Shown: positions 10,898 through 20,258, counted from the first letter of the stretch. The stretch: 64,000 nt of DNA from CAWKGC01 sp963849005 (GCA_963849005.1 CAWKGC010000019.1:372001-436000); one strand, 5' to 3'. Numbers and translations: made by a program. The notes: generated by a model not told the origin, from the letters alone.

Positions 10898-11734
10898 TCA
10901 GCCATCGCGGCGATAGCGCGAGCCTGTCCCGTCGGCGGACTTGAGCCGGTTGTCGACGTCGCGGGTGCCTTCGACCGCCGCCGCGAGCTCCGCTGCCGCG
11001 TTCGCTTCGACCTGCGTGTCCACCATGCCTTCGAGCTTGACCCTGCCGTCGGCGCACGCGATGGTGATGCTCGTGGCGGCGGTCCTGGGGTCGCGGCGCA
11101 GCGCCGCGCGAACGCTCCACTCGATCGCCAGGTTCTCGACCAGGCGCATCGATTCCTGGGTCTCCTGGAAACGCGGCTTGTTCATCGCGCATTCGATTTC
11201 CTCGACGCATTCGTCGACGGACAGGCGCTCGGTGCTGAGGACCAGGTCGTAATTCTCGGGGTCGCGCCAGTTCACGTCGAAATGGCGCTTCGTGATGGCG
11301 GTATGCGCCTCCTCGGAGAGCTGGATCTCGTTCTCGACGGTCTCGCGGTTGTCGGTCGCCAGGCGCTGCATCATGCGCTCGATGCGGGTCTCGAGGGGCG
11401 CGCACACGCGAATGCGGATCACGTGGGGAATGTTGCTGAGCAGGTGGACCGCGCCCCAGCCGCGAATCACGCCCGTCGAGCCGTCGCGAAGGAAGCGGAA
11501 GGTTTCGTCGGCGGTGAAGATCGACAGGCTCGTCTTGTCGGTGGTCAGGCGCTCCCAGAGGCCCGACTTGCCGTCGAGGAAGCGCTCGACGTGGCTCTTG
11601 CGCAGCCGCATCTTGTTGGCGATCGGCTCGATGATCTCGTGGTAGACCACGCGCCGGTTGGTGCGCTCGGCGATGCCCGTGGCGACATCCTTGCCCAGCG
11701 ATCCCATCTCGCGAGTCATGGCGACAAGGGGCAT
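10898..11734 (-). CDS. Cytidylate-kinase-like protein with C-terminal BON domain
   Basis: 278 residues. The N-terminal 190 residues match the cytidylate-kinase-like family (MPLVAMTREMGSLGKDVA, then RVVYHEI and RIRVCAPLETRIERMM). The usual P-loop is replaced by the EMGSLGKD version, so nucleotide kinase activity is uncertain. Residues 205-270 form a BON-like domain (IEWSVRAALRRDPRTAATSI ... GRVKLEGMVDTQVEANAA), a fold often tied to membranes or small-ligand binding. The fusion suggests a regulatory rather than metabolic role. It is followed by the FHA gene and preceded by the chemoreceptor gene with 12 bases between. Confidence 0.8.
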   Translation of the reverse strand: MPLVAMTREMGSLGKDVATGIAERTNRRVVYHEIIEPIANKMRLRKSHVERFLDGKSGLWERLTTDKTSLSIFTADETFRFLRDGSTGVIRGWGAVHLLSNIPHVIRIRVCAPLETRIERMMQRLATDNRETVENEIQLSEEAHTAITKRHFDVNWRDPENYDLVLSTERLSVDECVEEIECAMNKPRFQETQESMRLVENLAIEWSVRAALRRDPRTAATSITIACADGRVKLEGMVDTQVEANAAAELAAAVEGTRDVDNRLKSADGTGSRYRRDG

Positions 11735-11746
11735 GTCGGCCTCTCT

Positions 11747-13431
11747 CTAGAATTCTTTCCAGTCGTCGGCATCGCCGGCCGGGAGCGCCGGCGCCTTGCG
11801 CTGGCTCACGGCCTTCTTCTCCGCGGCGCGCGGAAGCGCGGGCGCCTGTTCTGCGGCCGCGACCGCCATCGGCTGCGCGCCGGACGCGCCGTCCTCGACG
11901 CGGAACTGCGCGACGGCGTGCGCGAGCCCCGTCGCCTGTTGCGCCATGCTGGTCGCCGCCGCCGCCGCCTGCTCCACCAGCGCGGCATTCTCTGCACCAC
12001 GGTCCATCTGCGTGATGGCCTTGTTGACCTGCTCGATGCCCGAACTCTGCTCGTGGCTGGCGGCGGTGATTTCGGTCATGATCTCGGCGACCTTGCGCAC
12101 CGAGTTGACGATCTCGTCCATGGTCTTGCCCGCCTGCTCGACCAGTTGCGCCCCGGCCTCGACCGTTGACCGAATCGCTCGATCAGGCCTTTGATTTCCT
12201 TGGCCGCTGCGGCCGAGCGCTGCGCCAGGCTGCGCACTTCGGCGGCGACGACCGCGAAGCCGCGGCCCTGCTCGCCGGCACGCGCGGCTTCGACCGCGGC
12301 GTTGAGGGCGAGGATGTTGGTCTGGAAGGCGATGCCGTCGATCACCCCGATGATGTCGGAGATCTTCTTCGACGAGGTGGTCACCTCCTGCATGGTGGTG
12401 ACGACCCTGCTCACCACTTCGCCGCCCTTCTGCGCGGTGGTCGATGCGGTTCCCGCGAGCTGGCTCGCCTGCTTCGCGTGGTCGGCGTTCTGCCGCACGG
12501 TCGCGGTGAATTCCTCCAGCGTCGAGGCGGTCTCCTCGAGCGAGCTTGCGTGCGCCTCGGTGCGGCTGGACAACTGCTGGTTGCCGGCTGCCACCTCTCC
12601 GGCGCCCACGGCGATGGCTTCGGCCCCGCCGCGGATCTGCGTGACCATGCGTCCCAGGCCATCGTTCATTTCGCGCAAGGCCGCAAGCAGTTCCGCGGCT
12701 TCGTCGTTGCCCGTGACCTCGATGCGCGAGGTGAGGTCGCCCGCGGCCACGCGGCGGGTGACCTGCACTGCCTCGCTCAGCGGGCCCGTGATGCTGCGGA
12801 TCGTGGCCCAGGCGAGCAGCCCCGCGAGCACCAGCACGATTGCCTCGACCACGTAGACTGTTGCCGCCAGGCGGTCTCCTGTGACGATCGCGTTCCGCGT
12901 CGCTTCCTCGTTGGCGGCCTTCTGCAACTCGATGAGGCGGTTCAATTCGGCCAGTGCCTTCTGGATGGCCGGATCGACTTCCTTCATGAGGACCTGGGCC
13001 GCCTCCTCGTTGCGGAAGCTGGTGGACGGTCCCAGGGCCTGCGCGAAGGGCTTGTCGAGGTCCTTGTCGAGCTTGGCGAGGGTATCGAGGATCGCGCGCT
13101 CCTCAGGCAGGCCCGCGAGCTGCGCCATCCTGGCGCGCGCGTCGTCGTAGCTCTTGCCGAGCGTGCGCGCCCGGTCCTCGTCGCCCTGCATCGCCTTGAT
13201 GTCGGTGTGCAGGCCGATGTTGCGCATCACGGCGGATTGCTCGAGCGCGAGCGCCTTCATCTGGGCGGCGAGCGCTTCCTTCGCGCTGGCCGCGGCGACC
13301 ACCGCGGCGACGTCCTCGCGGCTCTTCTTGCCGAGCGCGGTGCCGCCGACGGAAACCACCATCATGATCGCGAGGATCGACCCGAAGCCCAGGGCGAGCC
13401 GCGTGCCGATTCTCATTTTGCGAAGGATCAT
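11747..13431 (-). CDS. Methyl-accepting chemotaxis protein
   Basis: About 560 residues. A first membrane segment (LGFGSILAIMMVVSVGGTAL), a four-helix-type periplasmic sensor, a second segment (VYVVEAIVLVLAGLLAWA), a HAMP domain and a signalling domain with the hairpin tip IIGVIDGIAFQTNILALNAAVEAARAGE give class I receptor topology. The C terminus ends in DDWKEF, matching the xWxxF tether for CheR/CheB. The frame breaks around 12155-12175, where the signalling helix reads RSVN then VEAGAQLVEQAG. The event there is equivalent to two extra bases or one missing. The adjacent Cache gene suggests a shared ligand system. Confidence 0.92.
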
Positions 13432-13443
13432 GGGAGCCCGGGA

Positions 13444-13911
13444 TTACTTGTAGATGCCGCAGCCGACGATCATGTCCTCGTAGCGCACGAGGTACATGGA
13501 CTTGGGCTCGATCGCGCGTGTGACCGGGTTCATGAACTTGTAGTCCTGCCAGCCCTTGGCGCCGGGCTTGGCCATCATCTCGACGCGCTCCTTGACGAAG
13601 TACTTGCCGTCGTTGTCGCGCAGGTCGATCACGTCCTTGCCGATCATCTTGTCGTTGGCGCCGTGCGCCAGCACCTTGCCCTTGGTGTCGTAGACGACGA
13701 CGTAGAGGTCGCGGTCGGTGTAGCCGCCGGTCTTGCTGTTGAAGTCGGCGAACGCCTTGTCCTTGCCGACCTTCTTGATGTGCGCGATCGCCTTGTCCAC
13801 CATCACGGTGGCTTCGGCGGCCGTGCCCTTGGACTTGTCCTGGGCCTGGGCCGGGGCGGCGGCGAGCAGCAACAGCGTGGCCGCGAATGCGGCCGAGATA
13901 AAGCGCTTCAT
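13444..13911 (-). CDS. Secreted single Cache-domain protein
   Basis: 155 residues with a Sec signal peptide cleaved after AQAQ or nearby. The mature part is a single Cache_2 domain: the long N-terminal helix (AAEATVMVDKAIAHIKKVG), then DRDLYVVVYDTKGKVLAHG, IGKDVIDLRD and the C-terminal VGCGIYK. Such free periplasmic Cache proteins may bind small carboxylates or amines. Only 12 bases separate it from the downstream chemoreceptor, so it is likely co-transcribed and may present a ligand to it. That functional link is inference. Confidence 0.85.
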   Translation of the reverse strand: MKRFISAAFAATLLLLAAAPAQAQDKSKGTAAEATVMVDKAIAHIKKVGKDKAFADFNSKTGGYTDRDLYVVVYDTKGKVLAHGANDKMIGKDVIDLRDNDGKYFVKERVEMMAKPGAKGWQDYKFMNPVTRAIEPKSMYLVRYEDMIVGCGIYK

Positions 13912-14086
13912 GTGCGTTCTCCTATGTTTGCGGCCGCCACGGGAAGGCGGCACGGGTCAACTGAAATACCGTTGCAGCATGATGCGTAAACGACGCTTTT
14001 GCTGTGAAGTGCTTCACAGGCGCCGGGCTTCGATCCTGCGCCGGTGTTCGCCTTGACCGCGGGATGCGGGATCGATGGTGCGGCCA

Positions 14087-14892
14087 TCAGGCGAGCCCGA
14101 CCAGCCTTGCCACGGCCTGCCGGGCGCTCATGCCCTCGGCGAGCCCGAGGTGCTTCGCGGCCGCGTTGACGCGGCTGATGACGCCGGTTTCGTATGTCGA
14201 GAGGCCGTCGCCGATGCGCGCGCTTGCCGCTGACACCGTCGCCGCCGCGACAGCGCGCTTGTCGAGCGCCGGCAGCCGCGTGAACCCGGCGCCATCCTTG
14301 CCGCCGCCGGCGTCGTTGAAGAAGGCCGCGAAGGCGTCCACCTGAGCGCGCTCGACGGGTCGCCACCCAGCAGGCCGCCGTGCGAACCGGTGACGAGGAT
14401 CGCGCGCCGGTCCTCCTCCTTTTCCAGCGAGACCGAATCGAGCGCCCAGACCTCGCGATGGCCGCTGTTGGGGATGCGCCGGCGCGTCTCGCCGATTCAG
14501 GCGGAGGGCGCATCGGGGCATCGGCGATCTTCGCCAGCAGCGCGGCGGCCTCCGCGACCGGCATCCCGGGCCGGCAACCGAGGGTCGCGGCGACGTTGTT
14601 GGCGGTGGAGACGATGCCGAATCGTACATGTCGCGGCCGTCGCCGATGCGCGCGCTCTGGTGGTCCACCGCGCAGGCGGCGATGCCGAGGCCGTCGAGCC
14701 AGAAGAGTCCCGCGACCCCGGCGGAATCGCGGCCGACGCCGGCATCGTTCAGGATCGCCGCGCGCACCTCGCCTTGGCGGCGAGACAGCGGCATAGATCC
14801 CGCCGTGCGGAGGCGCAGATCGCGACCTGCCCGGCAGCCGAGCGCTTGAGCAACGTCGCGGAATCGAGGACCAGCGGGGCCGTGGCGGGCAT
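14087..14892 (-). CDS. Unknown protein with two internal repeats, frame broken
   Basis: About 265 residues once the frame is restored. The same block occurs twice: SHGG(I/L), then a FNDAG or LNDAG(V/G)G(R/K)D motif, then SARIGDG followed by GI(V/I)S and N-rich helices. The first copy lies near residues 28-110 and the second near 160-260. This implies an internal duplication with two equivalent sites. I do not recognise a named function. At least five frame breaks occur, including +1 events that put an extra g after tcc (Ser) and an extra c after tcg (Ser) near residues 27-38. ATG 14892 follows a TAGAAT hexamer by six bases. Confidence 0.6.
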
Positions 14893-14898
14893 GCGCGC

Positions 14899-14904
14899 AT
14901 TCTA
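14899..14904 (-). promoter_or_regulatory. -10-like hexamer TAGAAT six bases before ATG 14892
   Basis: On the minus strand TAGAAT is followed by six bases and then ATG. No ribosome binding site fits in that space, so a leaderless transcript is likely. Confidence 0.5.
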
Positions 14905-14912
14905 GCCGGGGC

Positions 14913-14948
14913 TTGACAGGCGCCGGCGGCTTGTATCAAAATGATATC
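14913..14948 (+). promoter_or_regulatory. Candidate promoter with an inverted-repeat operator
   Basis: TTGACA (14913-14918) matches a -35 element. TATCAA at 14934 lies 15 bases on and could be the -10. The -10 region is part of the inverted repeat TATCA-AAA-TGATA (14934-14946), followed by the palindrome GATATC. A repressor bound here would block the promoter of the SPFH gene. The small ribbon-helix-helix-like protein encoded downstream is a natural candidate for autoregulation; this is inference. Confidence 0.5.
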
Positions 14949-14986
14949 ACACAATAGCAGCGGCGCCTGCCGCCAGTCGAGGGCCC

Positions 14987-15876
14987 ATGAAAGAAGTATC
15001 GCAAGGAAGCCACGTACGAGCAGCCGATCACCACCTTCAACGGCATCTTCATGCTGCTGGTGCTGCTCGGCCTGGTCGCCGCGACCGCGTTCCTGTTCAT
15101 TTCCCGGATGATCGTTCCCGGGGCCGTTGCCGCCGTGTCTGCCGCCGTGGTTGTCCGCGGGCTTCTTCATGCTGCAGCCCAACGAGGCGGCGGCGATCAC
15201 GCTGTTCGGCGACTACGACGGCACCGAGCGCGACGCCGGGCCTGCGCTGGGACTGGCCCTGGTACTCGCGCAAGAAGATCAGCGCTGCGCGCGCGCAACC
15301 TCAACGTCGAGCACGCTCAAGGTGAACGACAAGCGCGGCAACCCGATCGAGATCGCCGCGGTCGTGGTCTGGCGCGTCGAGGACACCGCGCAGGCGCTCT
15401 TCGACGTCGAGGACTTCGAGGCACTTCGTGCAGCGTGCAGAGCGAGTCGGCGCTGCGCCACCTCGCCTCGCAGCTACAACTACGACGAAGGCGAGGAGCA
15501 CGACGGCACGAGGTCACGCTGCGCGCCGGGGCGGACACGGTCGCCGAGCGCGCTGCAGCGACGAACTGCAGCAGCGCGTCGCGCTCGCCGGCGTGCGATC
15601 GACGAGGCCAAGCTCACCCACCTCGCCTACGCGCCCGAGATCGCCGGCGCCATGCTGCGCCGCCAGCAGGCCGAGGCCGTGATCGCGCGCGCGCACCAAG
15701 ATCGTCATGGGCGCGGTGAGCATGGTCGAGATGGCGCTGAAGAGCCTCGTCGGAGAAGAACGTCGTCGAGCTCGACGACGAACGCCGCGCGGCGATGGTG
15801 TCCAACCTCATGGTCGTGCTCTGCTCGGAGCGCGACACCGCAGCCCATCGTCAATACCGGCACCCTCTACAACTAG
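14987..15876 (+). CDS. SPFH/Band-7 membrane protein, heavily frame-broken
   Basis: Read across breaks, the protein starts MKKYRKEATYEQPITTFNG. It has two adjacent membrane segments (residues about 20-60) and an SPFH domain (VNDKRGNPIEIAAVVVWRVED, VQSESALRHLASQ, IDEAKLTHLAYAPEIAGAML, VVELDDERRAAMVSNLMVVL), ending TQPIVNTGTLYN. About 295 residues are expected. It matches the YdjI-type SPFH proteins, which form membrane microdomain scaffolds. I place roughly fifteen +1 breaks, nearly all doubling a wobble base: a14992/g14993 (Lys) and c15839/g15840 (Thr) are clear. A gene this conserved in sequence is unlikely to be a real pseudogene. A small RHH-like gene follows after 15 bases. Confidence 0.82.
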
Positions 15877-15891
15877 CCGCCGCCAGCGACG

Positions 15892-16104
15892 ATGGCGGAA
15901 AAGAAGGCGTTCCTGCTTCGCGTCGACCCGCAATTGTGGGCGGAGCTGGAACGCCTCGCCGAGACCGAGCTGCGCTCCGTCAACGGCCAGGTCGAGTACC
16001 TTCTCCGTGACGCGCTGGCCAGGCGCGGCATCACCGCGAAACCGCCGGGCAAGAGGAAAAGGACCGATCGCCGTCCTTCGGGTTTCGCCCCGGTCGCGCG
16101 GCAC
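15892..16104 (+). CDS. Small ribbon-helix-helix (Arc-like) protein
   Basis: The first 45 residues (KKAFLLRVDPQLWAELERLA, then SVNGQVEYLLRDALARRG) have the beta strand plus two helices of Arc/CopG-type DNA-binding proteins. Genes of this kind commonly sit next to YdjI-type SPFH genes. The end is uncertain: after KPPGKRKR no stop appears before the converging DUF2062 gene, and the frame stays open to 16371. An indel has probably removed the true stop, so the end is set at the neighbour's boundary. It may repress the promoter at 14913-14948. Confidence 0.6.
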
Positions 16105-16664
16105 TCAGCGCGTGCGCTTCGCGCGCCGTGCCTGCCTTGTGCGCCACGCCCAGGTCACGGCGACGCGCCAGGCGAGCATCGTGAAGGCGTAGCCCCCGAT
16201 CGCGAACACCGTGCACTGGATCGCGAGCCCGATCAGAAGGGTGTCGCCCATCGAGGCGAGCCAGGAGAAGAGGGTTGGGACGAGGCTCTTGAATGCTTCC
16301 CAGTTCCAGGCGATTCGGGTGGCACCATCAGGGGCGACGACTCGCCCGTCACCAGTTGGCCGATGTTGTAGGCGAGGATGTACAGCGGCACGAAGGTCAG
16401 CGGGTTGGTGTAGAGCGTGGTGAATGCGGCCGCCGGAATGTTGGCGCCGCAGCGGGATGGCGATGAGAACGGCGAGCGAGTATCTGGACCGGGCCGGGAA
16501 TGAGGCCCGTCACGAGGCCGATCGCCACGCCCAGGGCGACAGCGCGCCGGTGCAGGTGCCAGAGCCCGGGATGCGACAGGGCGGGTGCGCACCACCGCAG
16601 CCAGCGATGGCCGTGGATGCTTTCCGGCGTTGGGGAGCATTTTCCTGAGCTTGCGTCGGATCAT
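16105..16664 (-). CDS. DUF2062 membrane protein, frame broken
   Basis: About 185 residues after frame repair. DUF2062 hallmarks are the N-terminal RRKLRKMLPN, ALGVAIGLVTGLIPGPVQIL, FTTLYTNPLTFVPLYILAY, and a second membrane pair around SWLASMGDTLLIGLAIQ. It has three to four membrane segments in the inner membrane. Function is unknown. Breaks include c16626/g16625 (Ala gcc or gcg). ATG 16664 shares ATGA with the predicted stop of the upstream MFS gene, so the two are probably translationally coupled. Confidence 0.75.
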
Positions 16665-17887
16665 GCGCGGGATCGCGCCTTGTCTTTCCTCGGGTGGCAC
16701 CACTTTGCGGAATTCCCGCCAAAGCAAGCAGATCGTAGGTGATCTTGAGGACGCCCGCGCAGACGAGGGGGACGCCGAGCCCGGCGCCCTGCATGAGGAC
16801 GCCCGCGATCATCGGCGAGACCGCCCAGCCGCCGGAGCGGACCAGGTTGGTGATGCCCGAGGCGGCGAGCCTCTCCCCGGCTTCACCACCGCCATGACGT
16901 ACGACTGCCGCGTCGGCACGTCCATCTCGTTCAGCGATTCGCGCAGCAGGAAGAAGAATGCCGCCCAGTAGAAGTCGTCCATGGCCACGATGGTGAAGAG
17001 CAGGAACGACGTCGGGATGTGCGTGAACACCATGGTGTTGATCAGCCCGATGCGCTTCGAGAGCCACGCGGCGCCGAGGTGCGACATGGCCGAGAGCGCG
17101 CGCCCGGCGCTGAAGAGCAGCGCCACGGTCCCCGCGCTCGCGCCGAAACGCTCGGCGAAGAAGTAGGCGAAGAGCGCCGAGCCGATGAACCCGCCGCCGA
17201 GCGCGTCGATGAGGAACAGCAGCGAGATCTTGGTGACGATCGGCTTGCTCTCGGGCGAGAGGTGCTTCAGCTCCACCGGCGCGGCGCCCTCGATGCGGCG
17301 CGGCAGGCGCGCGTAGAGCAGCGCCGCGGCAAAGTAGCAGCACGCAGAAGAGCGAGAGGGCGAGCCGCATCGCGTCGAGCAGCGCGAAGCCGGCGAACTT
17401 CTCCAGCAGCGTCGGCAGCGCCGCAAGCAGCCCTCCCGCCGCGTAACCGATGTCGAGCAGCACGTTGTACCAGGCGAACACCTGCGTGCGGTTCTCGTCG
17501 CCGGTGGTGGCCGGGAAGAGCGCCTGCTCGAGGATCGGGATGGCGCCCGGTCGCGGCCGTGGATGTTGAACATGCCGACGAAAGCCGCGATCAGGATCAG
17601 GGAATAGGCGTCGGTCGCGATGAAGAGCGCGCCACCCAGGCGGGCAGCACGGTCATCGCGACCAGCATCGGGCGCTCGGCAGCCGCGGTCCGATCCAGGA
17701 GCGTGACCAGCGCGCCGAGCGCCGCGCCCCAGAGCGCCGCGGAAAGCACCACGCCGATCTGCACGGCGGAAAGTCCCAGCCGCGCGCAATACAGGCCGAT
17801 CAGCACCGCCATCAGCCCGATGGCCAGCGCCCTCAGGAAGGCGGCGACATAAAGAATTCGCCGGATCTGCGCGGCATGCGGAGGCAT
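16661..17887 (-). CDS. MFS transporter, frame broken
   Basis: About 405 residues with around twelve membrane helices when joined across breaks. Readable segments are VAAFLRALAIGLMAVLIGLY, YNVLLDIGYAAGGLLAALPT, LLFLIDALGGGFIGSALFAY and the last helix YDLLLWREFRKVVPPEE. Five or six single-base breaks occur near 17640, 17545, 17340, 16880, 16725 and 16680. The substrate is unknown. The start ATG 17887 is preceded by TATCAT seven bases upstream. The stop overlaps the DUF2062 start. Confidence 0.78.
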
Positions 17888-18354
17888 GCCGGGGATGATA
17901 CCGCCTGACTTCGTCATTCCCGCCAGAGCGGCATTCCGGAAGTAGCGATCCCCGGCGAAGCCCTCCCTTTCGACCCGGCGCCGGTGCGCTTGCCGGCACC
18001 GGGTTGACGCCCTCGTGGATCGGGCGTCTTTCATGTAGCGTCGCGGCGATTGTCGGTGACGATGCGCCTCTCAAAAGGGAGGGCTTCACCGAGGCTCGCA
18101 TGGACATCGCTGCGCGTGGCGCGAAGCGCCGTCTCCTTACGCGCAGGCGGGGGCGGGGCGGTTCCCTTCGGGAGGCGCGACACTCACGCCAAGCTCGGCG
18201 GTACTGCATAAGGACGCCCGATCTGACGAGGGCGTCGGCGCGGTCGTGAACACCGTCATGCCACCGGGTCGAGGGGAACCCCCCGCCACCGCCACTATTT
18301 CATCTCGCCGGGTCGAAGGGAACCGCCCCGCCACCGCACCCATTCGCTTCCCGA
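17888..18354. repeat. 467-bp intergenic region with two sets of inverted repeats
   Basis: No convincing gene is present. Set A is a 14-bp perfect inverted repeat, 17957-17970 (GAAGCCCTCCCTTT) against 18074-18087. Set B is a 19-bp perfect inverted repeat, 18152-18170 against 18314-18332 (GGTTCCCTTCG core). A diverged direct copy of the latter half starts at 18265 (GGGTCGAGGGGAACC). A short hairpin CCGGTGC/GCACCGG lies near 17980-18000. The layout resembles degenerate short repeat units rather than a transposon; no TSD or ORF is seen. Confidence 0.6.
17895..17900 (-). promoter_or_regulatory. -10-like hexamer TATCAT before the MFS start
   Basis: TATCAT matches the -10 consensus at five of six positions and ends seven bases before ATG 17887 on the minus strand. 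This suggests a leaderless transcript. Confidence 0.4.
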
Positions 18355-19401
18355 TCAGATCGTCGGTTTCTTGCGCAGGAACTCCAGGCGGTCGAGCGAG
18401 CGGATCTTCAGGTCGCGCACGCTGTTGCCCTGCAGTACCTTGAAGCGCAGCTCGACGCCGGGGCTTCCCGCCGCCCACATGATTCGGTAGAGCTGCGGGA
18501 GCGCGGTGACCTTCTCGCCGTTCACCGAAAGGATGATGTCCCCGGGCCTGAGTCCCGCCTCGGCGGCGGGGCTGTCCTCCGTCACGCGCAGCACCTTGAC
18601 GTGGCCGTCGACCTCGAGCGAGTTCACGCCGATCCACGGCCGCACGCCGACTTTCGAGCGCCCGGTCTGCAGCATCTCGTCGAGGATGGGCTTCAACAGG
18701 TCCACGGGCACGAACATGTTTCCCGGCAGCCTTTCACCCGGCGACATCGCGTCCATCACGAACAGCGAGCCGATGCCGACCAGCTCGCCATCCTTGTTGA
18801 TCAACGCGGCGCCGGAATGGTCCGCGCGCGGCGGCGAGGTGAAGATCGCGCCGTCGATCGCATATTCCCAGTAACCGGCGAACGGGCGCTTCGACACGAC
18901 CGTCGCGACTGTAACGGCGCCATCTGCGCCGCCCGAGGCAATCATCACGCGGTCGAGCTGCTCGACCTTGCCCGAGGAGCCGAGCCTGACGGGCCTGGAG
19001 CCCAGCGGCCCGAGCGGGCGCACCAGCCCGAAGCCCGTCGCATGGTCGTAGGCGACGACGGTGGCGGGCAGCGTCTTGCCCTCGTGGTTGGTGACCTCGA
19101 CCTTCTCCGCCTCGAGGACGAGGTAGCCGATGGTGAGCACCAGTCCCGACGGCGCGATCAGGACGCCGCTGCCGGCGCGCTCGGCGCCCAGCGTGCGGCT
19201 GGTGCGCGCATTGCCGATCGCCTTCACCTTCACTTGCACCACCGCGTTGGTCGCCTCCAGGAGCGTCTGGTAGGAGGCCTCGTCTTCCCTGGGCGCGGCG
19301 GAGGGGGGCAACGATTTGCTCGCCGCGGCGCCGGCGTCGAAGCCGAAGGCCGCGAACAGGGCGGCGATGAAGACCGGGAAGGTGGGGGAGATGGCACGCA
19401 T
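18355..19401 (-). CDS. HtrA/DegP-like protein with PDZ domain, catalytic triad degenerate
   Basis: 348 residues with a Sec signal peptide (cleavage near FDAGAAA). The protease-like domain aligns with HtrA. The segment that holds His in HtrA (TNNHV) reads TIGYL. The Asp segment (SDIAL) reads TGFGL. The Ser segment (GNSGGAL) reads DHSGAAL, keeping Ser. Two of three triad residues are therefore missing and proteolysis is unlikely. A C-terminal PDZ domain is well kept (PWIGVNSLEVDG ... SPAAEAGLRPGDIILSVNGE). GGAGG precedes ATG 19401. It may act as a chaperone or a peptide-binding scaffold in the periplasm. Confidence 0.85.
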   Translation of the reverse strand: MRAISPTFPVFIAALFAAFGFDAGAAASKSLPPSAAPREDEASYQTLLEATNAVVQVKVKAIGNARTSRTLGAERAGSGVLIAPSGLVLTIGYLVLEAEKVEVTNHEGKTLPATVVAYDHATGFGLVRPLGPLGSRPVRLGSSGKVEQLDRVMIASGGADGAVTVATVVSKRPFAGYWEYAIDGAIFTSPPRADHSGAALINKDGELVGIGSLFVMDAMSPGERLPGNMFVPVDLLKPILDEMLQTGRSKVGVRPWIGVNSLEVDGHVKVLRVTEDSPAAEAGLRPGDIILSVNGEKVTALPQLYRIMWAAGSPGVELRFKVLQGNSVRDLKIRSLDRLEFLRKKPTI

Positions 19402-19487
19402 GCTTGCCTCCGGAAGGAACACGAAGTCCTGCTGCCATTTAGCGCCCGATGCGCCCGCGGGGCAAGGCGAGAATTGCGGGCGCGGCC

Positions 19488-20258
19488 TCAGCCGCGAAAC
19501 CAGCCCAGCGAGTCGTCCGTGGCCCCGCTGGGCCGGTACTCGGCCGCGACCCAGCCGTCGTAGCCGATGCGGTCGAGATGCCCGAACAGGAACGGGTAGC
19601 TGATCTCGCCCGTTCCCGGCTCGTGCCGTCCCGGCGAATCGGCAAACTGCACGTGCCCGATCAACGGCAGGAGCCGCTTCATCGTTTCCGCGAGGTCGCC
19701 TTCCATCACCTGCATGTGGTAGCAGTCGTACTGGATCTTCATGTTGGCGAGGCCCGCGTCGCGCGCGAGGTCGGCCGCCTGCTGCGAGCCCGAAAGATAA
19801 ATGCCGGGCACGTCGCGCGTGTTGAGCGGCTCGATCATGAGCGTGATGCCGGCCGCGCCGAGTGCTTCGCCCGCGTGGCGCAGGTTCGCGATGAGCGTGG
19901 CGCGCACCGCGCCCGGGTCGGCGTCGGGCGGCGTCTTCCCGCAAATGCAGTTGATGCGCTTCGCTCCGAGCGCGTCCGCGTAGCGCAGGGCGTCGGCAAC
20001 GCCCGCGCGGAACTCCGCCTCCCGGCCGGCAATGCAGGCCATGCCGAACTCGCCTGCCGCGCGGTCGCCCATCGGCAGGTTGAAGAGGATCACCTCGACG
20101 CCCGCCGCCGCAGCTGCCCTGGCGACTTCGCCGGCGCCGAACTCGTAGGGCGAGGCGAATTCCACCGCGCGAAAACCCGCCCGCGCGGCGGCGCCGAAGC
20201 GCTCGAGGAACGGCAGCTCGGTGTAGAGGAAGCCCAGGTTGGCGGCGAATCTCGGCAT
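19488..20258 (-). CDS. hyi: Hydroxypyruvate isomerase-like TIM-barrel protein
   Basis: 256 residues of the AP-endonuclease-2-like TIM barrel, matching the Hyi/OtnI group. Metal-site motifs are MIEPLN with the Glu ligand, YDCYHMQVMEGD, GHVQFADSPGRHEPGTGEI, and the C-terminal WVAAEYRP. The family interconverts hydroxypyruvate with tartronate semialdehyde or related 2-oxo-tetronates. That would fit the GarR-like enzyme at 36344. It is divergent from the ABC exporter, 58 bases apart. Confidence 0.88.
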   Translation of the reverse strand: MPRFAANLGFLYTELPFLERFGAAARAGFRAVEFASPYEFGAGEVARAAAAAGVEVILFNLPMGDRAAGEFGMACIAGREAEFRAGVADALRYADALGAKRINCICGKTPPDADPGAVRATLIANLRHAGEALGAAGITLMIEPLNTRDVPGIYLSGSQQAADLARDAGLANMKIQYDCYHMQVMEGDLAETMKRLLPLIGHVQFADSPGRHEPGTGEISYPFLFGHLDRIGYDGWVAAEYRPSGATDDSLGWFRG

